Source: Bacillota bacterium
Lineage (GTDB): Bacteria; Bacillota; UBA4882; UBA10575
Assembly (NCBI GenBank): GCA_029782135.1
Contig: JAKOVI010000119.1
Span: forward strand, 1 to 63,835
Direction of reading: 5' to 3'
DNA length: 63,835 nucleotides
How positions within the stretch are numbered: the first letter of the stretch is position 1; each line of letters begins with the position of its first letter. Of the stretch, positions 1-10,029 are shown in pieces. Made by a program: the position numbers and the translations under genes. The notes under the pieces were generated by a model, which worked only from the letters and a program-made list of their open reading frames with translations, had not been told where the DNA came from and made no database searches.

Positions 1-2030
<2,030 letters not shown>

Positions 2031-2158
2031 TTAGTTTCTCTCACGCTCTCACAATTACTCCCAGATCTTCGTCATCAGCCGCCGGATCCCTCTTCACCTC
2101 CCGGCTTGTTCCAAGCCAACCCTCCCCGCTGATATTTTTCATTTTTGTTAAAAAAGCC

Positions 2159-2187
2159 TTGACGAGCAGGAAGGAAAAGGATATAAT
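2159..2187 (+). promoter_or_regulatory. Sigma-A-type promoter of the IclR-family regulator gene
   Basis: TTGACG (2159-2164), a 17-bp spacer and a perfect TATAAT (2182-2187). It lies about 50 bp upstream of the regulator start. The candidate operator at 2203-2216 begins 15 bp after the -10 box, a position that would suit autorepression. Confidence 0.7.
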
Positions 2188-2202
2188 GGTAATGAAAAAA
2201 TT

Positions 2203-2216
2203 TTTATATATATGAA
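2203..2216. promoter_or_regulatory. Candidate operator copy 1 (TTTATATATATGAA)
   Basis: This differs by one base from the perfect 14-bp palindrome at 3058-3071. Both copies flank the IclR-type regulator gene: this one sits between its promoter and its start, the other lies before kduI. A binding site for the adjacent regulator is inferred from position and symmetry only, and A/T alternation can arise by chance. Confidence 0.45.
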
Positions 2217-2236
2217 AAAAGCGAGCGCAAAAACTG

Positions 2237-3007
2237 ATGAATGAACAATGTAACGAAAGAGTTACCACCCTGGAGCGGGCGATTCTCATCCTTGATTATC
2301 TGATGGAGGCCAAAGAAAAACCGAATTTGACCCAGATCGCCTCTGCCCTTAATATTCCGAACGGAACTGCCTTTAACATCCTTAAGACACTGGAAAAATA
2401 CGGTCTGATCGAACGGAATCTGAACTCCAAACAATATGAACTGGGAATGAAACTGTTTCAACTCGGTAATAACGTGAAGTGTATCCGCGAGTTACGGGAA
2501 GCCGCTTTACCGTTTATGCGCGAATTAACGCGCAATACACGCGAGACGAGTCAGTTGGGAATCCTTTTTGAGGACAGCTTGTCTTTTCTTGAGATCATCG
2601 AAGGGCTCAGTACTACCACCAGGGCAGAAATGGGTTTGAAATTACCGTTACATGCCCCGGCGGCCGGAAAAGTCTTGTTTGCTTATCAACCCGAGGAGGC
2701 CATTACGCACATCTTAAAGGAGAAGGATTTTCCCCGTTTTACGAAGAACAGCCTGGTCACGCCGGACCAAATCATGGCTGAGCTCCAAAAAATCAGGGAA
2801 CAGGGTTATGCGATCGATAACGAAGAGGTCTTTATGGGGACTGTCTGTATCGCCGCGCCGGTCTTTAATCATAACAAGAGAGTCTGTGCGGCGGTGGGGA
2901 TTACCGGCGATGCACTCCGGATCAGGACCAATCTTGAGTCCTTTATCAAAGCCGTACAGCATGCGGCGACTAATATCTCCATCCGGCTGGGGTTTGTTGG
3001 CCGCTGA
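2237..3007 (+). CDS. IclR-family transcriptional regulator (KdgR-like)
   Basis: 256 residues with the IclR layout: an N-terminal winged helix-turn-helix (residues about 12-65, with LTQIASALNIPNGTAFNILK as the recognition region) and a C-terminal effector-binding domain (about 80-250, including HAPAAGKVLFAY and the late VCIAAPVFNHN segment). IclR proteins of this group, such as KdgR, control pectin and uronate catabolism. It lies just upstream of kduI, kduD and TRAP genes on the same strand, so control of that set by a deoxyketouronate or KDG-type ligand is a reasonable inference. A consensus promoter at 2159-2187 precedes it. The Shine-Dalgarno sequence is poor. The ATG at 2237 is chosen because it gives the normal N-terminus. 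Confidence 0.9.
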   Translation: MNEQCNERVTTLERAILILDYLMEAKEKPNLTQIASALNIPNGTAFNILKTLEKYGLIERNLNSKQYELGMKLFQLGNNVKCIRELREAALPFMRELTRNTRETSQLGILFEDSLSFLEIIEGLSTTTRAEMGLKLPLHAPAAGKVLFAYQPEEAITHILKEKDFPRFTKNSLVTPDQIMAELQKIREQGYAIDNEEVFMGTVCIAAPVFNHNKRVCAAVGITGDALRIRTNLESFIKAVQHAATNISIRLGFVGR

Positions 3008-3057
3008 TTGATGTGCCTTGTGGGATAAAATTTTTTGCCATCGATAATGAAAATTGA

Positions 3058-3071
3058 TTCATATATATGAA
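3058..3071. promoter_or_regulatory. Candidate operator copy 2, perfect palindrome TTCATATATATGAA
   Basis: A perfect 14-bp palindrome between the regulator gene and kduI, 72 bp before the kduI start. It matches 13 of 14 positions of the element at 2203-2216. This is the most likely site for control of kduI by the upstream IclR-type protein. No strong -35/-10 pair was found around it. Confidence 0.5.
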
Positions 3072-3142
3072 ATTTTGTTGGCTCCTTTGACCTACTGGGA
3101 AGGAACCAAGAAAATGATCATAATACCGAAGGAGGTCTTATC

Positions 3143-3970
3143 ATGGAAGTGAGACATGCTTCCAACCCGGTGGATGCCAAGCACTATACTACTGACCGGT
3201 TGCGTGAGGAGTTTTTACTCCAGGATCTGTTTACACCCGGTGAGGTAAAAATGGTCTATACTCATGTTGACCGGGTCATCGTCGGCGGTGTCGTACCGGT
3301 CGCGCCAATTAAATTGGAAGCGGGGGAAGAAATCCGCGCCGATTATTTTCTCCAACGCCGGGAGATCGGGATCATCAACATTGGCGCCAAAGGAACCATA
3401 ACGGTTGACGGGCAGGTATATACTCTCGAGAATAAAGACGGGCTGTACATTGGGATGGGCTCCAAAGAGGTCATCTTTGCGAGCGCCGATCCGGAGAATC
3501 CGGCCAAGTTCTATTTTAACAGTACGCCGGCCCACAAAACTTATCCCACCGAGAAAGTTGACATTACCAAAGCCGAACCGCAGCACCTCGGTTCAAACCT
3601 GCAGTCGAACGAGCGGACGATCTACAAGTATTTCCATCCCGACGGGGTGAAAACTTGCCAATTGGTGATGGGGATGACCATTTTGGAACCGGGCAGTGTT
3701 TGGAATTCAATGCCTTGTCATACCCATGACCGGAGAATGGAAGTATATCTCTACTTCAACCTGCCGGAAGATGCGATTGTCTTCCATTTCATGGGCGAGC
3801 CGCAGGAAACACGGCACATTGTGATGAAGAATGAAGAGGCGGTGATCTCCCCCAGTTGGTCAATTCACTGTGGATGCGGCACCACGAACTACACTTTCAT
3901 TTGGGGAATGGCCGGTGAAAACCAGGTCTTTTCCGATATGGATCATCTCAAAGTGACCGATCTGAAATAA
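3143..3970 (+). CDS. kduI: 5-dehydro-4-deoxy-D-glucuronate isomerase
   Basis: Converts 4-deoxy-L-threo-5-hexosulose uronate, formed from unsaturated uronates released by pectate or polyuronate lyases, to 3-deoxy-D-glycero-2,5-hexodiulosonate. The 275 residues match the usual KduI length of about 278. The cupin zinc site is readable: His193 and His195 in [12 protein letters not shown], Glu200, and His242 in [11 protein letters not shown]. The N-terminus ([18 protein letters not shown]) is typical. GAAGGAGG sits at good distance before the ATG. The gene precedes kduD, which uses its product. Confidence 0.96.
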   Translation: MEVRHASNPVDAKHYTTDRLREEFLLQDLFTPGEVKMVYTHVDRVIVGGVVPVAPIKLEAGEEIRADYFLQRREIGIINIGAKGTITVDGQVYTLENKDGLYIGMGSKEVIFASADPENPAKFYFNSTPAHKTYPTEKVDITKAEPQHLGSNLQSNERTIYKYFHPDGVKTCQLVMGMTILEPGSVWNSMPCHTHDRRMEVYLYFNLPEDAIVFHFMGEPQETRHIVMKNEEAVISPSWSIHCGCGTTNYTFIWGMAGENQVFSDMDHLKVTDLK

Positions 3971-4032
3971 ACTTCAGGACCTTTCAGGTAAAACTCTAGG
4001 TCTTTTCGGAGATCAAACAGGGAGGAAGAAAA

Positions 4033-4794
4033 ATGTCAATAGATCTGTTTTCTTTAGAAGGTAAAGTCGCGATTGTCACGGGCGCCAGTACAGGCCTCGG
4101 ACAAGGAATGGCTTTAGGATTGGCGAAAGCCGGTGCCAACATTGTCGGCGTCGACTATGTTGAAATGGCAGAGACCAAGGAACAGGTTGAAGCACTGGGC
4201 AGAAAGTTTATCGGGATCGTCGCCAATCTCATGACGATCGAACCGATCGACCCGATTATTGAGCAAACGGTCCAGAACTTTGGCAAGCTCGATATTCTGG
4301 TGAATAATGCCGGTATTATCCGCCGGGAGGATGCCATTAATTTTTCGGAGAAAGACTGGGACGATGTGCTCAATATCAATCTGAAGACCGTCTTCTTCTT
4401 CTGTCAGGCCGCTGCCCGTCAATTTATCAAGCAGGGCTCCGGTGGGAAAATCATTAATATCGCTTCCATGCTTTCCTTCCAGGGCGGTATTCGTGTCCCG
4501 TCCTATACCGCCAGTAAGAGCGGGGTAATGGGCATTACCCGGTTACTGGCAAACGAATGGGCAAAGTATAATATCAATGTCAATGCCATCGCCCCGGGTT
4601 ATATGGCGACCAATAACACCGCTCCGCTTAGGTCCGACCCGGTCAGAAGCAAAGAGATCCTTGACCGGATCCCCGCCGGGCGCTGGGGAACCCCGGCCGA
4701 TCTCGAGGGCCCGGTGGTCTTCCTGGCCTCCAAAGCCTCGGATTACGTGAACGGCTATACGGTCGCCGTCGACGGCGGTTGGCTGGCAAGATAA
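4033..4794 (+). CDS. kduD: 2-dehydro-3-deoxy-D-gluconate 5-dehydrogenase (SDR family)
   Basis: NAD(P)H-linked short-chain dehydrogenase that reduces the KduI product to 2-keto-3-deoxygluconate. 253 residues. The Rossmann motif TGASTGLG is at 16-23, NNAG at 91-94, and the catalytic set is Ser145, Tyr158 and Lys162 (SYTASKSG). The N-terminus MSIDLFSLEGKVAIVTGAS matches KduD. GGGAGGAAG precedes the ATG. It lies 62 bp after kduI and a terminator at 4931-4957 follows, so kduI-kduD form a unit. KDG kinase and aldolase genes are not in the window. Confidence 0.93.
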   Translation: MSIDLFSLEGKVAIVTGASTGLGQGMALGLAKAGANIVGVDYVEMAETKEQVEALGRKFIGIVANLMTIEPIDPIIEQTVQNFGKLDILVNNAGIIRREDAINFSEKDWDDVLNINLKTVFFFCQAAARQFIKQGSGGKIINIASMLSFQGGIRVPSYTASKSGVMGITRLLANEWAKYNINVNAIAPGYMATNNTAPLRSDPVRSKEILDRIPAGRWGTPADLEGPVVFLASKASDYVNGYTVAVDGGWLAR

Positions 4795-4930
4795 AAGAAC
4801 TCTTCGAAACTGACTCTGAAAAATTAGTTTACCGGAGAAGCAAACATCTTGTCCCTGAGCCCCAGCACTTACTTACGAACAAGACGGTATTAAAGCCCGA
4901 TCGGCTTTAAACCCATCACCCAATTAACTT

Positions 4931-4957
4931 AAGAGGAGCCGATTGGCTCCTCTTTTT
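4931..4957 (+). terminator. Rho-independent terminator after kduD
   Basis: A perfect 10-bp stem, AAGAGGAGCC (4931-4940) with GGCTCCTCTT (4945-4954), a four-base GATT loop, and a following T run (TTTTT). Confidence 0.85.
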
Positions 4958-5095
4958 GTAATAAACAGCGGGGGCTTAAAATATACTTTGGCTTGTAATA
5001 TATTATTGATAACATAATTATGGACTGGCATATTGTTTGTCACATAATATTCGTAATGTTTGTTCTCTCCTTGCCTTTACCTTCTTTCACACCGG

Positions 5096-5120
5096 TTTTT
5101 ACTGCAAGATGCAGTAAAAA
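5096..5120. promoter_or_regulatory. 25-bp dyad before dctP
   Basis: TTTTTACTGCA (5096-5106) and its exact complement TGCAGTAAAAA (5110-5120) around a three-base AGA centre. It lies 38 bp before the dctP ATG and directly before the AAGGAGG. It is unlike the TTCATATATATGAA element, so a second regulator or an mRNA hairpin is possible. Confidence 0.45.
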
Positions 5121-5157
5121 TAAAAAATATAAAGATAAAAAAGGAGGATGTTCTTCA

Positions 5158-6168
5158 ATGAGAAAACTGTTAACCTTAGCGCTAGTGCTCCTGATTCTGC
5201 TGTCGCTAACCGGTACCATGTTTGCCGCTCCCGCTCCGATCAAACTAAGGTTGAGCGAAGTTCATATCGCCGGTTACCCGACAACCTTAGCCGACCAGGA
5301 ATTCGCCCGGTTGGTTAAGGAGAAAACCAACGGCCGCATCGAGATCGAAGTTTACTACGGCGGTACGTTGTATGGCTCCGAGCCGGAAGCCATTGAAGCG
5401 ATGATCATGGGTGAACTGGGTTTTGCCCGGGTATCAGTCTCGCCGGTCTCTGACTTTGTGCCAGAACTGAACGCCGTCCAAATGCCCTATCTCTATAAGA
5501 GCAGCGAACATATGTGGGCGGTCCTCAACGGTCGTGTCGGCCAGGATATGCTAAATAAAGTCCAGGCCTCGGGCTCCGGATTAATCGGACTTTGCTGGTA
5601 CGATGCCGGTAGCCGCTGCTTCTATCTCACAAAGAGCGCTAGAACACCGAAAGATTTAGCCGGCCTTAAGATCCGCGTACAGGACAGTAAACTGATGGTC
5701 CGGATGATCGAACTGTTAGGTGCTACCCCGGTGACCGGGATCGGCCCCAATGACATCTACGCCAGCATTATGTCGGGTGTCATCGACGGCGCTGAAAACA
5801 ACTGGCCCACCTACCATACGAAAGGCGACTACAAAGCCGCCAAGTACTATATCCTTGACCATCACACCAGGGTACCGGAGATCCTGCTCGCCTCCGAATT
5901 GGCCCTGAAGAAAGCCGGCGTCACCGCGAAAGATCTGGAGATTATTAAAGAATGCGCCAAAGCCACTCAGGAATTCGAGATCGCCGAGTGGAAGAAGATG
6001 GAGAAGAATTCGGAAGCCGCCGTACGGGCTGACGGTACCATCGTCATCGAACTGACCCCCGCCGAGCAGCAACTCTACCGCGATGCCATGGCTCCGCTGT
6101 ATGAAGAGTTCGGTAAACCGTATCAAGACGTGATCGACGCCATTAATTCGGTCGGCAGACTCTTCTAA
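5158..6168 (+). CDS. dctP: TRAP transporter solute-binding protein, DctP family
   Basis: Extracytoplasmic substrate receptor of a tripartite ATP-independent periplasmic transporter. From the ATG at 5158 it has 336 residues with a Sec signal peptide (MRKLLTLALVLLILLSLTG, cleavage near MFAA-AP) and the DctP fold, including the conserved Arg region KIRVQDSKLMVRMIELLGA and the MSGVIDGAENNWPTY segment near the binding cleft. AAGGAGG lies 8-10 bases before this ATG. The longer frame from 5020 would put a non-signal stretch before the signal peptide and is rejected. The kduI/kduD context suggests an unsaturated or 4-deoxy-keto uronate as substrate, which is inferred. Confidence 0.93.
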   Translation: MRKLLTLALVLLILLSLTGTMFAAPAPIKLRLSEVHIAGYPTTLADQEFARLVKEKTNGRIEIEVYYGGTLYGSEPEAIEAMIMGELGFARVSVSPVSDFVPELNAVQMPYLYKSSEHMWAVLNGRVGQDMLNKVQASGSGLIGLCWYDAGSRCFYLTKSARTPKDLAGLKIRVQDSKLMVRMIELLGATPVTGIGPNDIYASIMSGVIDGAENNWPTYHTKGDYKAAKYYILDHHTRVPEILLASELALKKAGVTAKDLEIIKECAKATQEFEIAEWKKMEKNSEAAVRADGTIVIELTPAEQQLYRDAMAPLYEEFGKPYQDVIDAINSVGRLF

Positions 6169-6479
6169 ACGGTTCCATAATTTAATCCGTGCCTTTGCAA
6201 GCGAGGGAATCCTTCCCGGATTCCCTCCTTTTGTAAAAGGCCTCTGACAACCCCTTTTACTGATGAGACAGAATTTTTATCGTTCTTCCCAACCCGGAGT
6301 CAACATAAATAGATTAAGAAGGGACTAATTGCTCCCGGAATTACTTGGCACCGCCCGGTTGGCATCTTTCTTTTCTGTAGCTACGTCTTTTTTTGAAAGG
6401 ATCAAGTTAGTATCTGTTTAGCATCTGTGGTTGAATCCATCGTAGATAATCTGACGAGAATTGTGAGGTGAAGGTATCT
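6169..6479 (+). other. Intergenic region dctP-dctQ
   Basis: 311 bp without a gene inside the TRAP operon. It contains the hairpin at 6203-6230. The remaining 240 bp show no convincing promoter, ORF or repeat. The usual explanation is that the hairpin lowers membrane-subunit expression relative to the abundant binding protein. Confidence 0.5.
6203..6231 (+). terminator. Hairpin/partial terminator between dctP and dctQ
   Basis: A perfect 10-bp stem, GAGGGAATCC (6203-6212) with GGATTCCCTC (6218-6227), a TTCCC loop, then CTTTTG. The short T tract makes incomplete termination plausible, which would give more DctP than DctQM. Confidence 0.65.
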
Positions 6480-7055
6480 ATGCAATCAGTTGCCCGAGTG
6501 TTGCGCGCCATCGATACGATTATCCATAAGATCCTGTTGATCATCGCCCAAATCGCCTTAGCCGCAATGATTACGATTGTCTGTGTGACAGTCTATTACC
6601 GCTTTGTCTTAAATAAAGGAATCATCTGGGCCGAAGAAGTTCCACGCACCTTGGTCGCCCTTTTTGCCTTTATCGCCTGCGCAATGGGGGTCCGTGATCA
6701 ACTGCATATCGGAATCGGTGTCATCTACGAACGCTTTCCAAAAGGTGGTAAGGTGCGCAAGGTATTGGATATTCTTGCTTACATCTTGACCTTGGTCGTC
6801 GGATATATCATGCTGGTCTACGGTTGGCGCCTCTGTCTCCAACTCGGACGGTTTAAGATGTCGGCCACCGGTTTACCCCGCTCCGTCCAGTATATTTCTT
6901 TACCAATCGCCGGCGCCATCATTATGTACGACTCCCTCCTTTACTTACTGGGGGTGTTGAACGAAGACCATCTTTTATACTCTGAAAAAGAGCCTGAACT
7001 TGAAGTAATTCATCTTAGCAAACAAGAGCAACCGGTGAAGGGAGGAGCGGAATAA
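6480..7055 (+). CDS. dctQ: TRAP transporter small permease, DctQ family
   Basis: Small membrane subunit of the TRAP transporter, pairing with DctM. 191 residues from the ATG at 6480, with four hydrophobic segments (around IIAQIALAAMITIVCVTVYY, LVALFAFIACAMGV, ILAYILTLVVGYIMLVYGW and ISLPIAGAIIMYDSLLYLL) as expected for DctQ. The ATG at 6480 follows GAGGTGAAGG at normal distance. The GTG at 6468 lies within that site and is less likely. The stop overlaps the dctM ATG by one base (TAATG), indicating translational coupling. Confidence 0.92.
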   Translation: MQSVARVLRAIDTIIHKILLIIAQIALAAMITIVCVTVYYRFVLNKGIIWAEEVPRTLVALFAFIACAMGVRDQLHIGIGVIYERFPKGGKVRKVLDILAYILTLVVGYIMLVYGWRLCLQLGRFKMSATGLPRSVQYISLPIAGAIIMYDSLLYLLGVLNEDHLLYSEKEPELEVIHLSKQEQPVKGGAE

Positions 7056-8359
7056 TGGCTACCAGTACCTTGGCTACCATCGTTTTACTAGGCAGTTTAG
7101 TAATCATGATCTTCTTACGGATTCCGGTCGCTTTTTGCCTACTGCTTTCGGCAGTCTTTAGCGCCCTGGTCTACGACCATGGCTTAGCCACATTGGTCCA
7201 GCAGATGGTCAAAGGGATTGACAACTTCACCCTCCTGGCGATCCCCTTCTTTATCGTGATGGGGGAAATCATGACGGAGGGTAACATCTCCAATAAAATT
7301 GTCGACTTCGCCAACCTCCTGGTGGGACGCTTTCGTGGCGGTTTGGCCTATGTCAACTGTCTGGATTCGATGTTTTTCGGCGGGATCTCCGGTTCGGCCG
7401 TTGCTGATTGCTCCAGCCTCGGGTCGGTCGTTATTCCAATGATGAAGAAACAGGGCTACGATGAGGATTTTGCGGTCGGCTTAACGGTCGTCACTTCTTG
7501 CCAGGGGGTTTTAATCCCGCCCAGCCATAACATGGTCATTTATGCCCTGGCTGCCGGGATCGGTGGCCAGATCGCCGAACTCCTGATCGCCGGTGTGGTC
7601 CCCGGGATCCTCCTCGGCTTGGCTATGATGGTACTATGTTATTTTATGGCAAACAAATACAAGTTCCCCCGTTGTGAACCGATCCCGAAAGGGCAGCGGC
7701 TGAAGATCGTCGTCAACGCCTTTTTCCCGATGTTAACCCTCGTGATCATCATGGGCGGGGTTTCCCTGGGTGTCTTTACGGTCACCGAATCGGCAGCAAT
7801 CGCTTGTGTTTATACTTTCATCCTCACATACATCGTCTTCCGCTCCGCTCCCTTTAAAAGCCTCGGGCGTGTCTTGAAGAACAGCCTCAAAACACTGGCA
7901 ATTGTCCTGACCTTAATTGCGGCCGCCAAATCGTTCGCGTACATGATGACCCTTCTCCGGATCCCGGACGCCATGACCCAGGCACTGATCAGCATCACTC
8001 ATAATAAATATCTTTTACTTTTGATCATCAACGCCATTCTACTGTTCCTGGGTTGCTTCATGGATATGGCGCCGCTGATCCTAATCATGACCCCGATCTT
8101 GTTGCCGGTGGTCACCAGTCCCGTCGTGGGGATGAGCCCGATTCACTTCGGCGTAATGCTCATCTTCAGCCTGGCGGTTGGTTTATGCACACCGCCGGTG
8201 GGCAGTGCGCTTTTCGTAGGGTGTGCGATTGGAAAAACACCGATCGAACGTACTGCGGTAAAAATGTTACCGCTGTACGCGGTGATGGTTGCCGTCCTCT
8301 TGCTCGTAACGTTTGTCCCACAGCTCTCTATGTGGCTGGTAGGGGTCATCTTTGGCTAG
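7055..8359 (+). CDS. dctM: TRAP transporter large permease, DctM family
   Basis: The ion-coupled transport subunit of the TRAP system. 434 residues, the family's normal length, with about a dozen membrane segments and typical signatures: an N-terminal LLGSLVIMIFLRIPVAFCLL, PFFIVMGEIMTEGN, FFGGISGSAVADCSSLGSV, LIPPSHNMVIYALAAG and a late CTPPVGSALFVGC. It starts in the one-base overlap with dctQ and ends before a strong terminator at 8421-8448. Confidence 0.95.
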   Translation: MATSTLATIVLLGSLVIMIFLRIPVAFCLLLSAVFSALVYDHGLATLVQQMVKGIDNFTLLAIPFFIVMGEIMTEGNISNKIVDFANLLVGRFRGGLAYVNCLDSMFFGGISGSAVADCSSLGSVVIPMMKKQGYDEDFAVGLTVVTSCQGVLIPPSHNMVIYALAAGIGGQIAELLIAGVVPGILLGLAMMVLCYFMANKYKFPRCEPIPKGQRLKIVVNAFFPMLTLVIIMGGVSLGVFTVTESAAIACVYTFILTYIVFRSAPFKSLGRVLKNSLKTLAIVLTLIAAAKSFAYMMTLLRIPDAMTQALISITHNKYLLLLIINAILLFLGCFMDMAPLILIMTPILLPVVTSPVVGMSPIHFGVMLIFSLAVGLCTPPVGSALFVGCAIGKTPIERTAVKMLPLYAVMVAVLLLVTFVPQLSMWLVGVIFG

Positions 8360-8420
8360 TCCTTGCCAATGACTGTTCTCTGTTTATCCGGCCAAAAGCA
8401 AATTAAGTAATTAAAGCTTA

Positions 8421-8448
8421 AACGACGGGGTAGTCCCCGTCGTTTTTG
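8421..8448 (+). terminator. Rho-independent terminator after dctM
   Basis: A perfect 10-bp stem, AACGACGGGG (8421-8430) with CCCCGTCGTT (8435-8444), a TAGT loop and a T-rich tail. It closes the TRAP operon. Confidence 0.9.
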
Positions 8449-8574
8449 TTTTTATTCACCGCAAAATAGGGCGTTTATATTTGCGGGAGTTCAAAATTAA
8501 TGGCAAATTATCAGCACGTAGAGAATATCAACGGCGAAGCCATTATTGAATTTCAATCAACCGTACCGTGTAAA

Positions 8575-8612
8575 TGGAAAAAAAAGCGACGCATTAATAT
8601 ATGCATCGCTTT
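8575..8612 (-). terminator. Terminator downstream of tRNA-Arg (minus strand)
   Basis: Read on the minus strand, AAAGCGATGCAT pairs with ATGCGTCGCTTT (8601-8612 with 8583-8594, one G-T pair) and is followed by a T run. It starts 16 bases beyond the tRNA 3' end. Confidence 0.8.
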
Positions 8613-8627
8613 AATATTCATAAAAAA

Positions 8628-8702
8628 TGGCGCGCCCGACAGGAATCGAACCTGTGCACCTGGCTCCGGAGGCCAGTGCTCTATCCTCTGAGCTACGGGC
8701 GC
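8628..8702 (-). tRNA. tRNA-Arg, anticodon CCG
   Basis: On the minus strand the 75 bases fold as a cloverleaf. The acceptor stem is GCGCCCG (8702-8696) with CGGGCGC (8638-8632), a G discriminator and an encoded CCA (8630-8628). The anticodon arm is CTGGC-CTCCGGA-GCCAG with CCG in the loop, and the T arm carries GGTTCGATTCC. It reads CGG arginine codons. Confidence 0.96.
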
Positions 8703-8768
8703 TAGCGCTAATGCATAATATATTGTACATGATCTAAACGGAAAAAGCAACAATCAAATGCTGGAGAT

Positions 8769-9254
8769 TTAAACATATTTCTTCGTGGACGTAACTTTTC
8801 CCCGCGCGACAAAACTATTCCGGTTGCCCAGAAAAACCGTCTGGTTAGTCGGAGTGGTAATAAGCACATTTTCGAACGGGAGCATATCCAACAGCCGGAC
8901 GTTAACCCGGATGACGGCGATCTCCCGGAGGGAAGTCGGCGACAGCAGTTCAAATTCGATAAATTCAATGATGGCCGCAAGCTGACAAACCTGACCGGGT
9001 TCGGCCGCCGCAATCTCCACAAAACCGGAGAAAGGGATGTCCACTCCCTGGTGCACAACCACATTATCCTCGTTGACAAAGAAGATCTGTTTATGCAGAA
9101 CCCCTTGGAAGATTACTTTTCCCGGGATAATATGACAGCGCAGATCGCGGACTTCCGCCCGGATCTCGTCAATCTTAAGCGCCGGGGTAAAAAGGTCAAC
9201 CGTATCTTCGACCAAAACCTGCACCGTGGCCTCAGCAATGACATTTACTCCCAT
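8769..9254 (-). CDS. SPOCS-domain (DUF3794) protein, probable sporulation/coat-associated
   Basis: 161 residues from the ATG at 9254, which follows GGAGGAAAG. The protein consists of one SPOCS/DUF3794-type unit: EATVQVLVEDTVDLFTPALK, then the typical KVIFQGVLHKQIFFVNEDN and PFSGFVEI segments. In spore-formers this domain occurs in SipL, which anchors SpoIVA to the spore morphogenetic proteins, and in small stand-alone proteins of unknown detailed role. SipL's C-terminal LysM domain is absent, so this is the short type. The frame can be read upstream to 9536 but lacks a ribosome binding site there. It lies divergent to the small gene at 9421. Confidence 0.82.
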   Translation of the reverse strand: MGVNVIAEATVQVLVEDTVDLFTPALKIDEIRAEVRDLRCHIIPGKVIFQGVLHKQIFFVNEDNVVVHQGVDIPFSGFVEIAAAEPGQVCQLAAIIEFIEFELLSPTSLREIAVIRVNVRLLDMLPFENVLITTPTNQTVFLGNRNSFVARGKVTSTKKYV

Positions 9255-9420
9255 CTTTCCTCCTCCTTTTCTCCCTTCGTTCAGGGTGTTTGTACATCCT
9301 ATGTCTGTCCTACCCGTCCGGCCTACCTGCCAAACGCCTGATCTTCGTATTTTTAAAAAAGTCCAGGATAAACTAGATGACACGGGAGAAGAAAAAATCC
9401 CCGGCCGGAGGAGGTAGAAA

Positions 9421-9621
9421 ATGAAGGATAAAAAAAATATCTCCGCGATTTTACGGTTTGTCACCGAGCATCCGGAGAGCAATGTCAGCCGTCGGATTTG
9501 CCGGGAGACCCTGGGGGAGGCGCCGGCACAGATCAACAGCGCAGTATTAAAACAACTCCAGGATAAACTGGAGATTGCTGATGAGTTTACGATTGAAGGT
9601 TATAATTACTTAATCCGCTGA
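9421..9621 (+). CDS. Small hypothetical protein, 66 aa
   Basis: I do not recognise a family. The ORF has a strong ribosome binding site (GGAGGAGG five bases before ATG) and encodes a soluble, charged, probably helical protein with one cysteine (MKDKKNISAILRFVTEHPES at the start, GYNYLIR at the end). It lies divergent to the SPOCS gene and its last 12 bases overlap tail-to-tail with the YqgF-like gene. A short piece of its 3' coding sequence (TCCAGGATAAACT) recurs at 9361-9373 before the gene, suggesting a partial local duplication. Confidence 0.6.
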   Translation: MKDKKNISAILRFVTEHPESNVSRRICRETLGEAPAQINSAVLKQLQDKLEIADEFTIEGYNYLIR

Positions 9622-10029
9622 CGAAGGGTTCCGGCCGATGGCATCAAGATAACGTTCACCCAGGATCACCGCGACATAATCATCATACGGCCGGGAAGGG
9701 GACTGCAAGCCCAGAGGAATCAGGCGGCGCCACCCTTTCCGGTTGGCAAGAAGAAAACGCCGGCGCCCCTCTTGACTGGAAGCATGCTCATTAACCGTCG
9801 CAAGCTTCAGTCTTCCGGCAAAAACCTTTTGGAGCAAGGCGGAAAACTCCTTGCTGCCGGTCCGGTCCCCAACAACCGCCACCCGGGGAGCGTAGCGGGC
9901 GGTCAGGACGGCGCAGATCTCCTCCATCTTTTCCACCGTTTCGATCCCTTGGGTTAACACCTGTTTCTCCTCATCCAAAACCGCATAGCCGAATTTTTGT
10001 TTCCCCGGATCAAGCGCCAGGATCCGCAT
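9610..10029 (-). CDS. YqgF/RuvX-like RNase H-fold protein
   Basis: 139 residues with the RNase H-like core of the YqgF/RuvX group: a first acidic residue in MRILALDPGKQKFGYAVLD, a VAVVGDRTGS strand-loop in the middle and a final acidic pair in SRPYDDYVAVIL. Family members act in pre-16S rRNA maturation or are compared with RuvC. Because the middle motif departs from canonical RuvX, this may be a separate paralogue. The ATG at 10029 is preferred to 10038 since GAAGG lies eight bases before it. The start overlaps the end of the DUF3084 gene by 20 bases, and the gene is the last of the LPS-transport run. Confidence 0.72.
   Translation of the reverse strand: MRILALDPGKQKFGYAVLDEEKQVLTQGIETVEKMEEICAVLTARYAPRVAVVGDRTGSKEFSALLQKVFAGRLKLATVNEHASSQEGRRRFLLANRKGWRRLIPLGLQSPSRPYDDYVAVILGERYLDAIGRNPSSAD

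Larger units (their letters stand above)
4795..5157 (+). other. Intergenic region kduD-dctP: terminator, possible promoter, dyad
   Basis: 363 bp without a gene. It holds a smaller inverted repeat TTAAAGCC/GGCTTTAA (4890-4910), the kduD terminator (4931-4957), a possible promoter TTGATA-17-CATATT (5006-5034) and the 25-bp dyad at 5096-5120 just before the dctP ribosome binding site. An open frame running from 5020 into dctP is not considered coding. Confidence 0.6.

Noticed and set aside
2212-2244. Ten-codon frame (MKKASAKTDE) overlapping the regulator start
   Set aside because: It begins within the candidate operator and lacks a ribosome binding site. A leader peptide is possible but unsupported.
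5020-5157. N-terminal extension of dctP
   Set aside because: The extension precedes a complete signal peptide and lacks a ribosome binding site, while the ATG at 5158 has AAGGAGG. It would also run through the 25-bp dyad.
8500-8691. 63-codon plus-strand frame overlapping the tRNA
   Set aside because: Half of it is the antisense of tRNA-Arg, whose conserved bases explain the translated RNRTC string. No ribosome binding site.
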